From contig JBDRGX010000088.1 in assembly GCA_043817485.1 (NCBI GenBank), positions 1 to 12,253 on the forward strand: 12,253 bases of DNA. Direction: 5' to 3'. The notes beneath the pieces were generated by a model. That model saw nothing but the letters and a program-made list of their open reading frames with translations. It was not told the origin of the DNA and searched no databases. The stretch is from JBDRGX01 sp043817485 [NCBI: bacterium]. GTDB lineage: Bacteria > JBDRGX01. Position 1 is the first letter of the stretch; each line of letters opens with the position of its first letter. The translations under genes and the position numbers were made by a program. Of the stretch, positions 1 through 6,152 are shown piece after piece.

Positions 1-1
1 G

Positions 2-1360
2 TCATTCAGACAAAAGACTCTCATATAACAAACGGTGCTCGTCTGCAATTTGCCGCCATTCATCTCTATCAATATCAGCATCATATCTAATATATTTAGT
101 AATATCTAATGTTTTAAAAGCTGTTCCTGTTTCTAACATTCTTGCATTTAATTCATTTAATCTTGTTAACCAATAAATCATTTGTTTTTCATCTGCTAAA
201 TAACTTAAAAATTTCCAAGTAGCATCTTTTTGTTCTTTTGTTAAAGAAGCATTTATTATCCAACTATATCCACCAATATCAGTAACTGATCCAGCTGGTC
301 CTGCTGGTAAAGCAGCAAAACCAACATCATTAGAATTAAGTTCTACTTGTCTTATTAACCAAAAATAATCACTATCATAAGCTTTGAACATAGCTATTTT
401 TCCATTTCTAAAATCAGTTAAAAGTCCACCCCAAGTATTTGCGAGAATATCTGGTTGAATTGCATTATATTTCCATTTCAAACTTTTTATATATTGAAGT
501 GCTTTTATTCCATTTTCATTATTGAAATCTATTTTCCATTGTGAATTTTCTTTTTTTACTAATTCTGTTCCGGATTGCCAAAAATAATGAATTAAATTCC
601 AGCCACCTGCTTCACTTGAAGCATCAAAACCAAGTCCATAAATTTGGTCTTTTTTATCTCTTAATTTTTGTCCATATTCAGCCAATTCAAGCCATGTTTG
701 TGGTGGTTTAGCATTTCCATTTTCATCTACAAAACCAGCTTTTATTAAATAATCTTTTCTATAAATAAGTCCAGAAATACAATTATAATAAGGAGAAGGA
801 AGAGCATAATAATGATTTGCATACATTTGAGGGGCTAACATAATTGGCCAATAATCATCAAGCCGATCCCAATTTTTAACATATTCATCTAAATTAGCTA
901 AATATCCTCTTGGAGCTAAGGTTCCTATGGCACTACCTTGAATTTGAAGAATAGCTGATGGACCTTTTCCACTGCCCATTAAAGTAGCAAAAACATTTGG
1001 GTCATAATTTTCTTTTCCTTGAACTACAACAATTTTTATATGAGGATGTGTTTTTTCAAATTTTTGTATCAATTCCTGATTGACTAATCGTATTTTATGA
1101 CTTTCTTTCCATCCTCTTACTGGAGATGTTGCATTAAATTTAAAATCATCTGGATCAGATCTTAATCCCCATAATTTAACTATTATTCGACCTTGTTCAT
1201 CTTTATATTCTAATTTTTCTTCTGTTTTTTGTTGTTGATCAGGGATGACAAGCATTCCTTTTGTCCAAAAAAGGTCTCTAGATATAATTGTATGAATCAT
1301 TAAAATAACTAAAATAATTAAAATAATTACTTTAATTGTAGATAAAATTTTCTTAAACAA
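2..1360 (-). CDS. Extracellular solute-binding protein (family 1, sugar ABC transporter type)
   Basis: Likely the substrate-capturing component of an ABC importer, held at the outer face of the inner membrane; the substrate (sugar or oligosaccharide) is inferred from the family. From the TTG at 1360 it has 452 residues. A long hydrophobic segment (about residues 7-27) follows FKKILSTIK and has no lipobox cysteine, so it may be an uncleaved anchor. Family-like segments follow: a first lobe with FEKTHPHIKI and GYLANLDEYV, then LPSPYYNCISGLIYRKDYL, PPQTWLELAEYGQKL, and a C-terminal lobe with GFAALPAGP and ATWKFLSYLADEKQM. The start is set by a GGAGGTAA sequence five bases before TTG; a TTG four codons upstream overlaps that site and is less likely. 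No permease or ATPase gene is visible here. G+C (about 30-43 % in most sampled lines) is above that of neighbouring folC, which may reflect constraint, expression or transfer. Family call is firm; substrate unknown. Confidence 0.85.
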   Translation of the reverse strand: MFKKILSTIKVIILIILVILMIHTIISRDLFWTKGMLVIPDQQQKTEEKLEYKDEQGRIIVKLWGLRSDPDDFKFNATSPVRGWKESHKIRLVNQELIQKFEKTHPHIKIVVVQGKENYDPNVFATLMGSGKGPSAILQIQGSAIGTLAPRGYLANLDEYVKNWDRLDDYWPIMLAPQMYANHYYALPSPYYNCISGLIYRKDYLIKAGFVDENGNAKPPQTWLELAEYGQKLRDKKDQIYGLGFDASSEAGGWNLIHYFWQSGTELVKKENSQWKIDFNNENGIKALQYIKSLKWKYNAIQPDILANTWGGLLTDFRNGKIAMFKAYDSDYFWLIRQVELNSNDVGFAALPAGPAGSVTDIGGYSWIINASLTKEQKDATWKFLSYLADEKQMIYWLTRLNELNARMLETGTAFKTLDITKYIRYDADIDRDEWRQIADEHRLLYESLLSE

Positions 1361-1362
1361 GA

Positions 1363-1370
1363 TTACCTCC
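1363..1370 (-). promoter_or_regulatory. Strong Shine-Dalgarno that fixes a TTG start
   Basis: The minus strand reads GGAGGTAA, five bases before the TTG at 1360. It is the best ribosome binding site in the window. It excludes the longer reading from 1372, whose first codons would overlap the site itself. Confidence 0.8.
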
Positions 1371-1416
1371 AATTTTTTTTCATGAAAATATTAAATTATA
1401 TAAAAAAGTAAAATAT

Positions 1417-1445
1417 TTTTTATTTTGTTTCATTATTTTTGTCAA
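1417..1445 (-). promoter_or_regulatory. Candidate sigma70 promoter for the solute-binding protein gene
   Basis: The minus strand shows a perfect TTGACA (1440-1445), a 17-base spacer and TAAAAA (1417-1422), which matches the -10 consensus at four of six positions. It lies in the 92-base gap after the folC stop, so the binding-protein gene could be transcribed separately from folC. The surroundings are so AT-rich that chance -10 matches are common; the -35 box is the stronger part. Confidence 0.4.
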
Positions 1446-1452
1446 TTTTATT

Positions 1453-2805
1453 TTAAAAATTTTGCCAATTTTTATTTTCACCATATTTTTTTAAAAAATA
1501 TTTCATACAATCAGCAATTAAATATAAAGAACCAGCAATACATAAACAATCATTTTTTCCTATTATTGAACAACCATAAGAAAAAGCTTTTTGTGGATTA
1601 GTAAAAATAACTACATTTTTTTTATTTATTATGAGCTTATTTTGATGAAAAGATTCTTTGCATTTTACTGAGAGTAAATGTATTTCTTTATATAAAATTT
1701 CTGGAAATAAAGCATTTTCATGAGTAGATTTAGTTAAAATTATTTTTTTTGCTAATGGGAATATTTCTTTTAATATTTTAGTGTATAATTTATCTTTTTG
1801 TATTCCAAAAACTAAAATAAGATTTTTGTAATTAAAATATTTTTCTAAACTTTGTTTTAAATTTTTTATAGACAATGAAGTATGTGCTCCATCAAAAATT
1901 ATAAGTGGTTTCTTAGAAATAATTTCTAATCTTCCTGGCAAATAGGTATTTTTAAGTCCTTTTCTAATAGATGTTATAGAAATTTTATATCCAATTTTTT
2001 TTAAGTTTTCAATTATTGCAATAGCAAAAGATGCGTTTATTATTTGAGATTCTCCCAATAAAAAAATTTGTAAATTTTTATACTCATATTTTTCTCTAAT
2101 TAAATTAAATTTTTGAAATTTTTGGTTAAAATTTTTTATTTGCCATTTATAATTTTTATGAAAATTTATCAATTTAGCATTTTTTTCACAACATACTTTT
2201 TTAATTATATCTAATGGTTTTTTTTGGTTTATTCCAGTAATAACAATATTTTCTTTTTTAATGATTCCAGATTTTTCAAGAGCAATTTCTGACAATGATT
2301 TTCCTAAAAATTTTTGATGTTCATAATCAACATTAGTAATTACTGAAATTATAGAATTTAAACAATTTGTAGCATCGCGTCTACCACCCATACCTACTTC
2401 AAAAATAGCAATATCAATTTTTTTTTCCTGAAAAAATAAAATAGCAATTACAGTAAGAATTTCAAAAAAAGTAAGTTCTGTTTTAATAGAAGAAGAAGCT
2501 TCTTTGATTTTTTCTACATAAAAAGTAAATTTATTGCAAGAAATAGGTTTTTCATTTATTTTAATACTTGCTCTTATGTTTAAAAAATAGGGAGAAGTAA
2601 ATAATCCAATTTTATAATTAGAATTTTGTAAAATAGAATTTGTAAAATTAGAAACAGAACCTTTTCCTTTAGTTCCAGTAATATGAATAATTTTTAATTC
2701 TTTTTCTGGAAAATTAAAAAAATGCAATACTTTTTTAATTCTTTGTAATCCAAAATTAATTTTCTTTCTTTTTTCTAAATAAATAATTGCTTCTTTATAA
2801 TTCAT
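1453..2805 (-). CDS. folC: Bifunctional folylpolyglutamate synthase / dihydrofolate synthase
   Basis: Cytoplasmic ATP-dependent Mur-ligase-type enzyme that adds glutamate to dihydropteroate and to reduced folates. Counting from the ATG at 2805 it has 450 residues, slightly longer than E. coli FolC. Visible signatures in order: the P-loop GTKGKGS (44-50), GLFTSPYFLNIR (about 67-78), FEVGMGGRRDATN (135-147), ITNVDYEHQKFLG, the lysine-bearing EKSGIIKK, YLPGRLEI (288-295), and the C-terminal-domain motif FDGAH (304-308), followed here by TS where NP is common. A TTG at 2820 would add five residues, but a GAAGG touches that TTG with no spacing and homologues usually begin near MNYKEA, so I prefer ATG; its own ribosome site is weak. 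It is divergent from the DUF502 gene across a short AT-rich gap. Family assignment is secure. The presence of both synthase activities is inferred from the family. Confidence 0.95.
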   Translation of the reverse strand: MNYKEAIIYLEKRKKINFGLQRIKKVLHFFNFPEKELKIIHITGTKGKGSVSNFTNSILQNSNYKIGLFTSPYFLNIRASIKINEKPISCNKFTFYVEKIKEASSSIKTELTFFEILTVIAILFFQEKKIDIAIFEVGMGGRRDATNCLNSIISVITNVDYEHQKFLGKSLSEIALEKSGIIKKENIVITGINQKKPLDIIKKVCCEKNAKLINFHKNYKWQIKNFNQKFQKFNLIREKYEYKNLQIFLLGESQIINASFAIAIIENLKKIGYKISITSIRKGLKNTYLPGRLEIISKKPLIIFDGAHTSLSIKNLKQSLEKYFNYKNLILVFGIQKDKLYTKILKEIFPLAKKIILTKSTHENALFPEILYKEIHLLSVKCKESFHQNKLIINKKNVVIFTNPQKAFSYGCSIIGKNDCLCIAGSLYLIADCMKYFLKKYGENKNWQNF

Positions 2806-2886
2806 GATTTTTCTTGACAACCTTCAATTTTTTTCAATATTATTTTTTTTAAAAAATATATAAAATTAAAACTTAAAAAAATAATT

Positions 2887-3474
2887 ATGAAAACAATTTT
2901 TGAAAAAATAAAAAAAACATTTTTAACGGGTTTATTTGTTATTTTACCTCTTATTTTAACTATTTACATTATTCGCTTATTATTTGTAGCCATAGATAGT
3001 TTATTAGGAGGTTTAATGAAAAATATTTGTGGATATTATATTCCTGGTTTTGGAATTTTTGCTATTTTTATAATTATTTTTACAATAGGTTTAATTACAA
3101 GAAATATATTAGGACAAAAAATACTTCAATTATTAGAAAATTTAATCCTAAAAATTCCTTTTGCTCAAAAAATATACTTAACTTCTAAACAATTTACAAA
3201 AGTAATTTCTCAATATTCAAAACAATCTTTTATAAAAACTGTTTTTGTTGAATATCCAAGAAAAGGACTTTATGGAATTGGCTTTATTACTTCATTAACT
3301 TCAGTAGAAGTTCAAAATAATAAATGTTTTTATGTATTTTTCCCAACTACTCCTAATCCTACTTCTGGGTTTTTATTGTTAATTCCAGAACAAGATATAA
3401 TTTCTACAAATATTAGCATTGAAGCAGGTATTAAATTAATTGTTTCAGGTGGTTTTGTCATTCCTCACAAATAA
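2887..3474 (+). CDS. DUF502 family inner-membrane protein
   Basis: A 195-residue membrane protein of the DUF502 family, whose biochemical role is not established. Two membrane segments are visible (about residues 14-35, beginning TGLFVILPLILT, and about 53-72, beginning PGFGIFAIFIII). The family hallmarks follow: TRNILGQKIL, KIPFAQKIY, the VEYPRKG turn (121-127), PTTPNPTSGFLLL (153-165) and IKLIVSGG near the end. Length is typical. The ATG has no convincing Shine-Dalgarno upstream. Translation ends in three consecutive in-frame TAA codons (3472-3480). The gene starts 66 bases or so from folC on the opposite strand and runs convergently toward lpxC, separated by a repeat-filled gap, so it looks like a single-gene unit. 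I make no functional claim beyond an envelope-associated protein. Confidence 0.9.
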   Translation: MKTIFEKIKKTFLTGLFVILPLILTIYIIRLLFVAIDSLLGGLMKNICGYYIPGFGIFAIFIIIFTIGLITRNILGQKILQLLENLILKIPFAQKIYLTSKQFTKVISQYSKQSFIKTVFVEYPRKGLYGIGFITSLTSVEVQNNKCFYVFFPTTPNPTSGFLLLIPEQDIISTNISIEAGIKLIVSGGFVIPHK

Positions 3475-3506
3475 TAATAAAAAAAATATAAATTATAATT
3501 TATCCC

Positions 3507-3535
3507 GAATTGCAAACAAAAATAAAATATTGCAA
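3507..3535 (+). repeat. 29-bp dispersed repeat, copy 1
   Basis: Reads GAATTGCAAACAAAAATA and continues to end in ATTGCAA. It differs at four positions from the copy at 4995-5023. Two self-complementary TTGCAA hexamers bracket the unit. As at 4995, a TTTCG-rich module follows downstream. Confidence 0.7.
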
Positions 3536-3590
3536 ATTTTTCTTTTTGTTTTGAACATTCGTATTTCGGTCATTCGAATTTGTTTCGTTT

Positions 3591-3670
3591 TTACCAATAT
3601 CTCGTTCCTACGGAACGAATTAGTTTTGTGCTTTATTCATAAATGTCCCATAGGGACAAGATATCGGTAG
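3591..3670. repeat. REPIN-like hairpin doublet, copy 1
   Basis: An 80-base unit with two small hairpins: TCGTTCC-TAC-GGAACGA (3602-3618) and TGTCCC-ATA-GGGACA (3644-3658). Their tails point outward and are nearly complementary: ACCAATATC on the left (3593-3601) and GATATCGGTAG on the right (3660-3670), so the whole unit could fold into one long stem carrying two smaller ones. A second copy in opposite orientation lies at 9501-9581 and matches at about four of five bases by eye. The layout resembles REP doublets; the assignment is structural only. Confidence 0.7.
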
Positions 3671-3696
3671 AAAAAATTATTCTCGCATAATAACAA

Positions 3697-3709
3697 ATGC
3701 CGTAGGCAT
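3697..3709 (+). repeat. Short hairpin with GATAT tail (ATGCC type)
   Basis: ATGCC-GTA-GGCAT, a perfect five-pair stem with a three-base loop, followed by GATATATTAAA. The tail begins like those of the other hairpins here but diverges after GATATATT, while the stem sequence is different. Confidence 0.6.
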
Positions 3710-3743
3710 GATATATTAAATTTCAATTAGTTCTATCAATATC

Positions 3744-3760
3744 TCGTTCCCATGGAACGA
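3744..3760 (-). repeat. Short hairpin with GATATTGATAGA tail (TCGTTCC type)
   Basis: TCGTTCC-CAT-GGAACGA, a perfect seven-pair stem. On the minus strand it is followed by GATATTGATAGA. It has the same stem as the hairpin at 3602-3618 with a different loop (ATG instead of GTA on the minus strand), so two close relatives lie about 140 bases apart. Confidence 0.65.
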
Positions 3761-3888
3761 ATTGAAATGTTTATGATTTTAAATTAAAAATATGATGTTT
3801 CGAATTTTCTTATTAATATTTATTTCGGATTTCGATATTCGTTTTTCGAATTTTTAATTATTACTATCCTTTTGATTGCAAATTAATA

Positions 3889-4740
3889 TTAATCACTAAC
3901 CAATTCTTGTTGATTTAAAGCATTTTTAAGTTCTTTTATTAAAGCAACATCTAATAAATGTCCAGATTTTCGAGCAATAATATATCCTTTTATGGGTTTT
4001 TCTAATAAAGCTAAGGCACCTATTAAATCTAATATTTTATGACGAAGACATTCATTTTTAAATCTTAAATCCGAATTCAAATAATTATTTTCTCCTATAA
4101 CAACTACATTTTCTAAACTACCTCCTTTTCCTAAATCGTCTTTTTTTATAGAAACAATATCTTTTTCAAAACAAAATGTTCGTGCAAATGCAATTTCTTG
4201 AACAAAACTTTTTTTGTTTAAAAGAAAATACATAGATTGACTTTCTAACATTTTATGATTAAATTCTAATGTATAGGATATTTTTAATTTATCGCTTGGA
4301 AGTACTACTAAATGCTTATCTTCTCTAATTACCCAAATAGGTTTATTAACTCTAAAATAAGATATTGCTCCATTTTGTTCTTCAATTCCAGATTCTAATA
4401 TTGCTTCTACAAAATTTTTACTACTTCCATCCATTATCGGCAGTTCTTCTGCAGTTATTTCAATAATTAAATTATCTATCTCTAATCCATATAAAGCAGC
4501 TAAAATATGTTCAACAGTAGCAATTCTAAATTCTTTACAACCTAATGTAATAGATAATTTACTATCAATTACATTTTCAATATTTGCTTTAAGATAAGCA
4601 TCATTAGAAATATCTTTTCTTTTAAATATAATTCCAGTATTTAATGATGCTGGTTTTAAAGTAATAGATGATTCTTTTCCTGTATGAAGTCCTTTTCCCT
4701 CCAAAAAAATAGATTTTTTAATTGTTTTTTGAAATTTCAT
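3889..4740 (-). CDS. lpxC: UDP-3-O-acyl-N-acetylglucosamine deacetylase
   Basis: Zinc amidase that carries out the committed step of lipid A synthesis, removing the N-acetyl group from UDP-3-O-acyl-GlcNAc in the cytoplasm. It has 283 residues, a little shorter than E. coli LpxC because the C-terminus is short. Active-site residues are all present: TVEHILAAL gives catalytic E77 and zinc ligand H78; RHKILDLIGALAL gives zinc ligands H234 and D238; KSGHLLD gives H261. Other hallmarks are GLHTG near the N-terminus, ELPIMDGSS (99-107), ARTFCFEKDI and KGGSLENVVVI. It is not fused to FabZ. An AGGGA lies a few bases before the ATG, and a promoter candidate is at 4821-4848. The gene is divergent from the permease-mrdA-rodA operon and convergent with the DUF502 gene. 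The call is secure and shows the organism makes an LPS-type outer membrane. Confidence 0.97.
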   Translation of the reverse strand: MKFQKTIKKSIFLEGKGLHTGKESSITLKPASLNTGIIFKRKDISNDAYLKANIENVIDSKLSITLGCKEFRIATVEHILAALYGLEIDNLIIEITAEELPIMDGSSKNFVEAILESGIEEQNGAISYFRVNKPIWVIREDKHLVVLPSDKLKISYTLEFNHKMLESQSMYFLLNKKSFVQEIAFARTFCFEKDIVSIKKDDLGKGGSLENVVVIGENNYLNSDLRFKNECLRHKILDLIGALALLEKPIKGYIIARKSGHLLDVALIKELKNALNQQELVSD

Positions 4741-4820
4741 AAATTTCCCTTTTTATTTAAACTAAAAATTTTTTAAATTATAATGTTTCATCCTTTATTT
4801 AACATACAAAAATTATTTTT

Positions 4821-4848
4821 ACATTAATACTTTCTATTTTTTTGTCAA
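4821..4848 (-). promoter_or_regulatory. Candidate sigma70 promoter for lpxC
   Basis: The minus strand has a perfect TTGACA (4843-4848), a 16-base spacer and TAATGT (4821-4826), a moderate -10 match. It would give a leader of roughly 70-75 bases before the lpxC ATG. A TATAAT nearer the gene (within ACATTATAAT) has no acceptable -35 box. Confidence 0.4.
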
Positions 4849-4900
4849 GTTTTAACTAAATTTAACCAAAAACATTATAAAAAATCTTAATAAATAAATA

Positions 4901-4929
4901 TTGACTTTAAAAAAAATATTAATTATAAT
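4901..4929 (+). promoter_or_regulatory. Near-consensus sigma70 promoter of the permease-mrdA-rodA operon
   Basis: TTGACT (4901-4906), exactly 17 bases, then TATAAT (4924-4929): eleven of twelve consensus bases at ideal spacing. Transcription would begin near 4936, leaving about 200 untranslated bases before the permease ATG at 5139. It is the best promoter in the window and fits an operon of constantly needed cell-wall genes. Confidence 0.7.
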
Positions 4930-4994
4930 GTTATTTATAAAAAAATCTTTACAAACAATTTCTTCTAAAATTATTTTCATAGTGGTTTAATGCC

Positions 4995-5023
4995 AAATTG
5001 CAATCAGAAATAAAATGTTGCAA
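4995..5023 (+). repeat. 29-bp dispersed repeat, copy 2 (in operon leader)
   Basis: Begins AAATTGCAATCAGAAATA and ends ATGTTGCAA. It matches the reverse complement of 9939-9967 at 28 of 29 bases and copy 1 at 25 of 29. It lies in the untranslated leader of the permease-mrdA-rodA operon, so it would be transcribed. Confidence 0.75.
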
Positions 5024-5080
5024 ACTACCAAATGTAAATATTAAATGTCTCAAATATATTGTTTTGGATTTTGAATTTTT

Positions 5081-5118
5081 GTCATTCAAATTTGTTTCGT
5101 ATTTCGATATTCGAATTT
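5081..5118 (+). repeat. TTTCG-rich dispersed module
   Basis: Begins GTCATTCAAATTTGTTTCGT, which differs by one base from 3569-3588, and continues ATTTCGATATTCGAATTT. The minus strand at 9591-9610 repeats TGTTTCGTATTTCGATAT. The module follows the 29-bp repeat both here and in cluster 1. Confidence 0.6.
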
Positions 5119-5138
5119 TTGAAAAGGTATTTAAAATA

Positions 5139-6149
5139 ATGAACTTTATATCTATTTTTTTCACAGTTTTTATTTCTATTTTGAAAATTTTTATAATTAT
5201 TATATTAGGATTTTTTTTTGTTAGAAAAAAAATTATTTCTAAATCTGCTACAAAAGATCTTACTAACTATGTAATTAATTTATCTTTACCTTGTCTTCTT
5301 TTTACTCTTTTAGTAGAAGAATTAAATAAAGATCTTTTTGCTCAATCTTTAATTTTTTTATTAGGTGCTTTTATAATTATTGCTACAGGAATCGGATTAG
5401 GGATGTTGGTTTGTTTTTTATTTAAAATAAAAAATCCAGAAAAAAATTTAATATCTTGTCTTTGTGGTTTTGGTAATGCAAGTTATTTACCAATTCCTCT
5501 TATTGCTACAATAATTCCTGATTCTGGTCTTTTTGTTAATGCTTCTTTACAATTCAAAAAAGCAATGATTTATTTAAGTTTTTATTTGATTGTTTGGAAT
5601 TTTCTTCAATGGTCATTGGGAAAATGGTTAATTGCTAATAGTTCTTCAACTAAAAAAAAATTTAAAATAAGTTTTTTTTTCAATATTCCTACAATTGGAA
5701 TTTTTTTAGGTATTATTGTATCAATGCTTGGATGGAAAAAAATTTTTTTAGATAATTATTTTATTAAAAAAACAATTTTTGATGCTTTAAAATTTATAGG
5801 AAATACTACTATTCCTATTGTAATGTTTACTCTTGGTGGATTATTAGCAAATGTAAATTTTAAAAATGTAAATTTTAAAAATATTTTATTAGTTATGAGT
5901 ATAAAACTTTTAATTTTTCCTATTTTAGGATTAAGTTTTTTTCTTTGGCAAAAAGATATTAATTCACTTATTAAATTTATTCTTTTTTTAGAATGTATTG
6001 TTCCTCCAGCTATTGCGTTATCAATGATATCTAAACAACATGAAACTAATTATGAATTTATTTCAAGCACTACATTGATTCTATATCTTTTATCTATTAT
6101 TTTTATTCCTTTTTGGCTTTCATGTTTTTTCAAGTTATGTTGGAATTAA
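5139..6149 (+). CDS. AEC family permease (auxin efflux carrier-like)
   Basis: A 336-residue inner-membrane protein with about ten hydrophobic segments, of the bile/arsenite/riboflavin-transporter-like AEC family. Bacterial members mostly export organic acids, but the substrate cannot be read here. Typical features are the N-terminal FFFVRKK, the NLSLPCLLFTLL segment with its proline (about 47-58), CGFGNASYLPIPLI (109-122), the second-half NTTIPIVMFTLGGLL (222-236), and ECIVPPAIALSM (285-296) leading to STTLILYLLSI. The ATG at 5139 is chosen because the frame upstream lies in repeats; an AAAAGG about eleven bases before it is a weak ribosome site. A 15-bp tandem duplication encodes VNFKN twice (residues 239-248). 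It stops three bases before mrdA, so the two are surely cotranscribed. Family call good, role unknown. Confidence 0.88.
   Translation: MNFISIFFTVFISILKIFIIIILGFFFVRKKIISKSATKDLTNYVINLSLPCLLFTLLVEELNKDLFAQSLIFLLGAFIIIATGIGLGMLVCFLFKIKNPEKNLISCLCGFGNASYLPIPLIATIIPDSGLFVNASLQFKKAMIYLSFYLIVWNFLQWSLGKWLIANSSSTKKKFKISFFFNIPTIGIFLGIIVSMLGWKKIFLDNYFIKKTIFDALKFIGNTTIPIVMFTLGGLLANVNFKNVNFKNILLVMSIKLLIFPILGLSFFLWQKDINSLIKFILFLECIVPPAIALSMISKQHETNYEFISSTTLILYLLSIIFIPFWLSCFFKLCWN
5851..5880 (+). repeat. 15-bp in-frame tandem duplication in the permease gene
   Basis: ATGTAAATTTTAAAA occurs twice back to back. Being in frame, it adds five residues (a repeated NVNFK) to a loop between membrane segments. It looks like a recent slippage event. 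Confidence 0.85.
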
Positions 6150-6152
6150 AAA

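Larger units (their letters stand above)
3475..3888. repeat. Repeat-filled convergent intergenic region (cluster 1)
   Basis: This 414-base stretch between the DUF502 gene and lpxC holds no credible gene. It contains one copy of a 29-bp repeat (3507-3535), a TTTCG-rich module (3569-3588, with a looser copy near 3820-3858), four short hairpins with three-base loops (3602-3618, 3644-3658, 3697-3709, 3744-3760) and AT-rich filler. Because the flanking genes converge, the hairpins could help end transcription from both sides, but none is followed by a clear T run. Confidence 0.8.
4741..5138. promoter_or_regulatory. Divergent control region between lpxC and the permease-mrdA-rodA operon
   Basis: This 398-base non-coding stretch holds promoter candidates for both sides (4821-4848 minus, 4901-4929 plus). 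After the rightward promoter comes a leader of about 200 bases that contains a 29-bp repeat (4995-5023) and a TTTCG-rich module (5081-5118). An open frame runs through the leader into the permease gene, but its first 47 codons lie in the repeats and read as low-complexity sequence, so I treat it as non-coding. Confidence 0.7.

Noticed and set aside
3488-3503. 16-bp AT-only palindrome after the DUF502 gene
   Set aside because: It consists only of A and T in a very AT-rich gap, where such matches are expected often, and has no T run that would make it a terminator.
3440-3670. Plus-strand 76-codon frame overlapping the end of the DUF502 gene
   Set aside because: It runs through the hairpin doublet and the TTTCG module and has no recognisable protein pattern, so it is a by-product of the repeats.
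4998-5138. N-terminal 47-codon extension of the AEC permease
   Set aside because: These codons lie in the 29-bp repeat and TTTCG module. Family members begin close to the first membrane segment, and an ATG at 5139 fits.
4949-5164. Minus-strand 71-codon frame in the operon leader
   Set aside because: It overlaps the same repeats and the permease start on the opposite strand and lacks any domain-like pattern.
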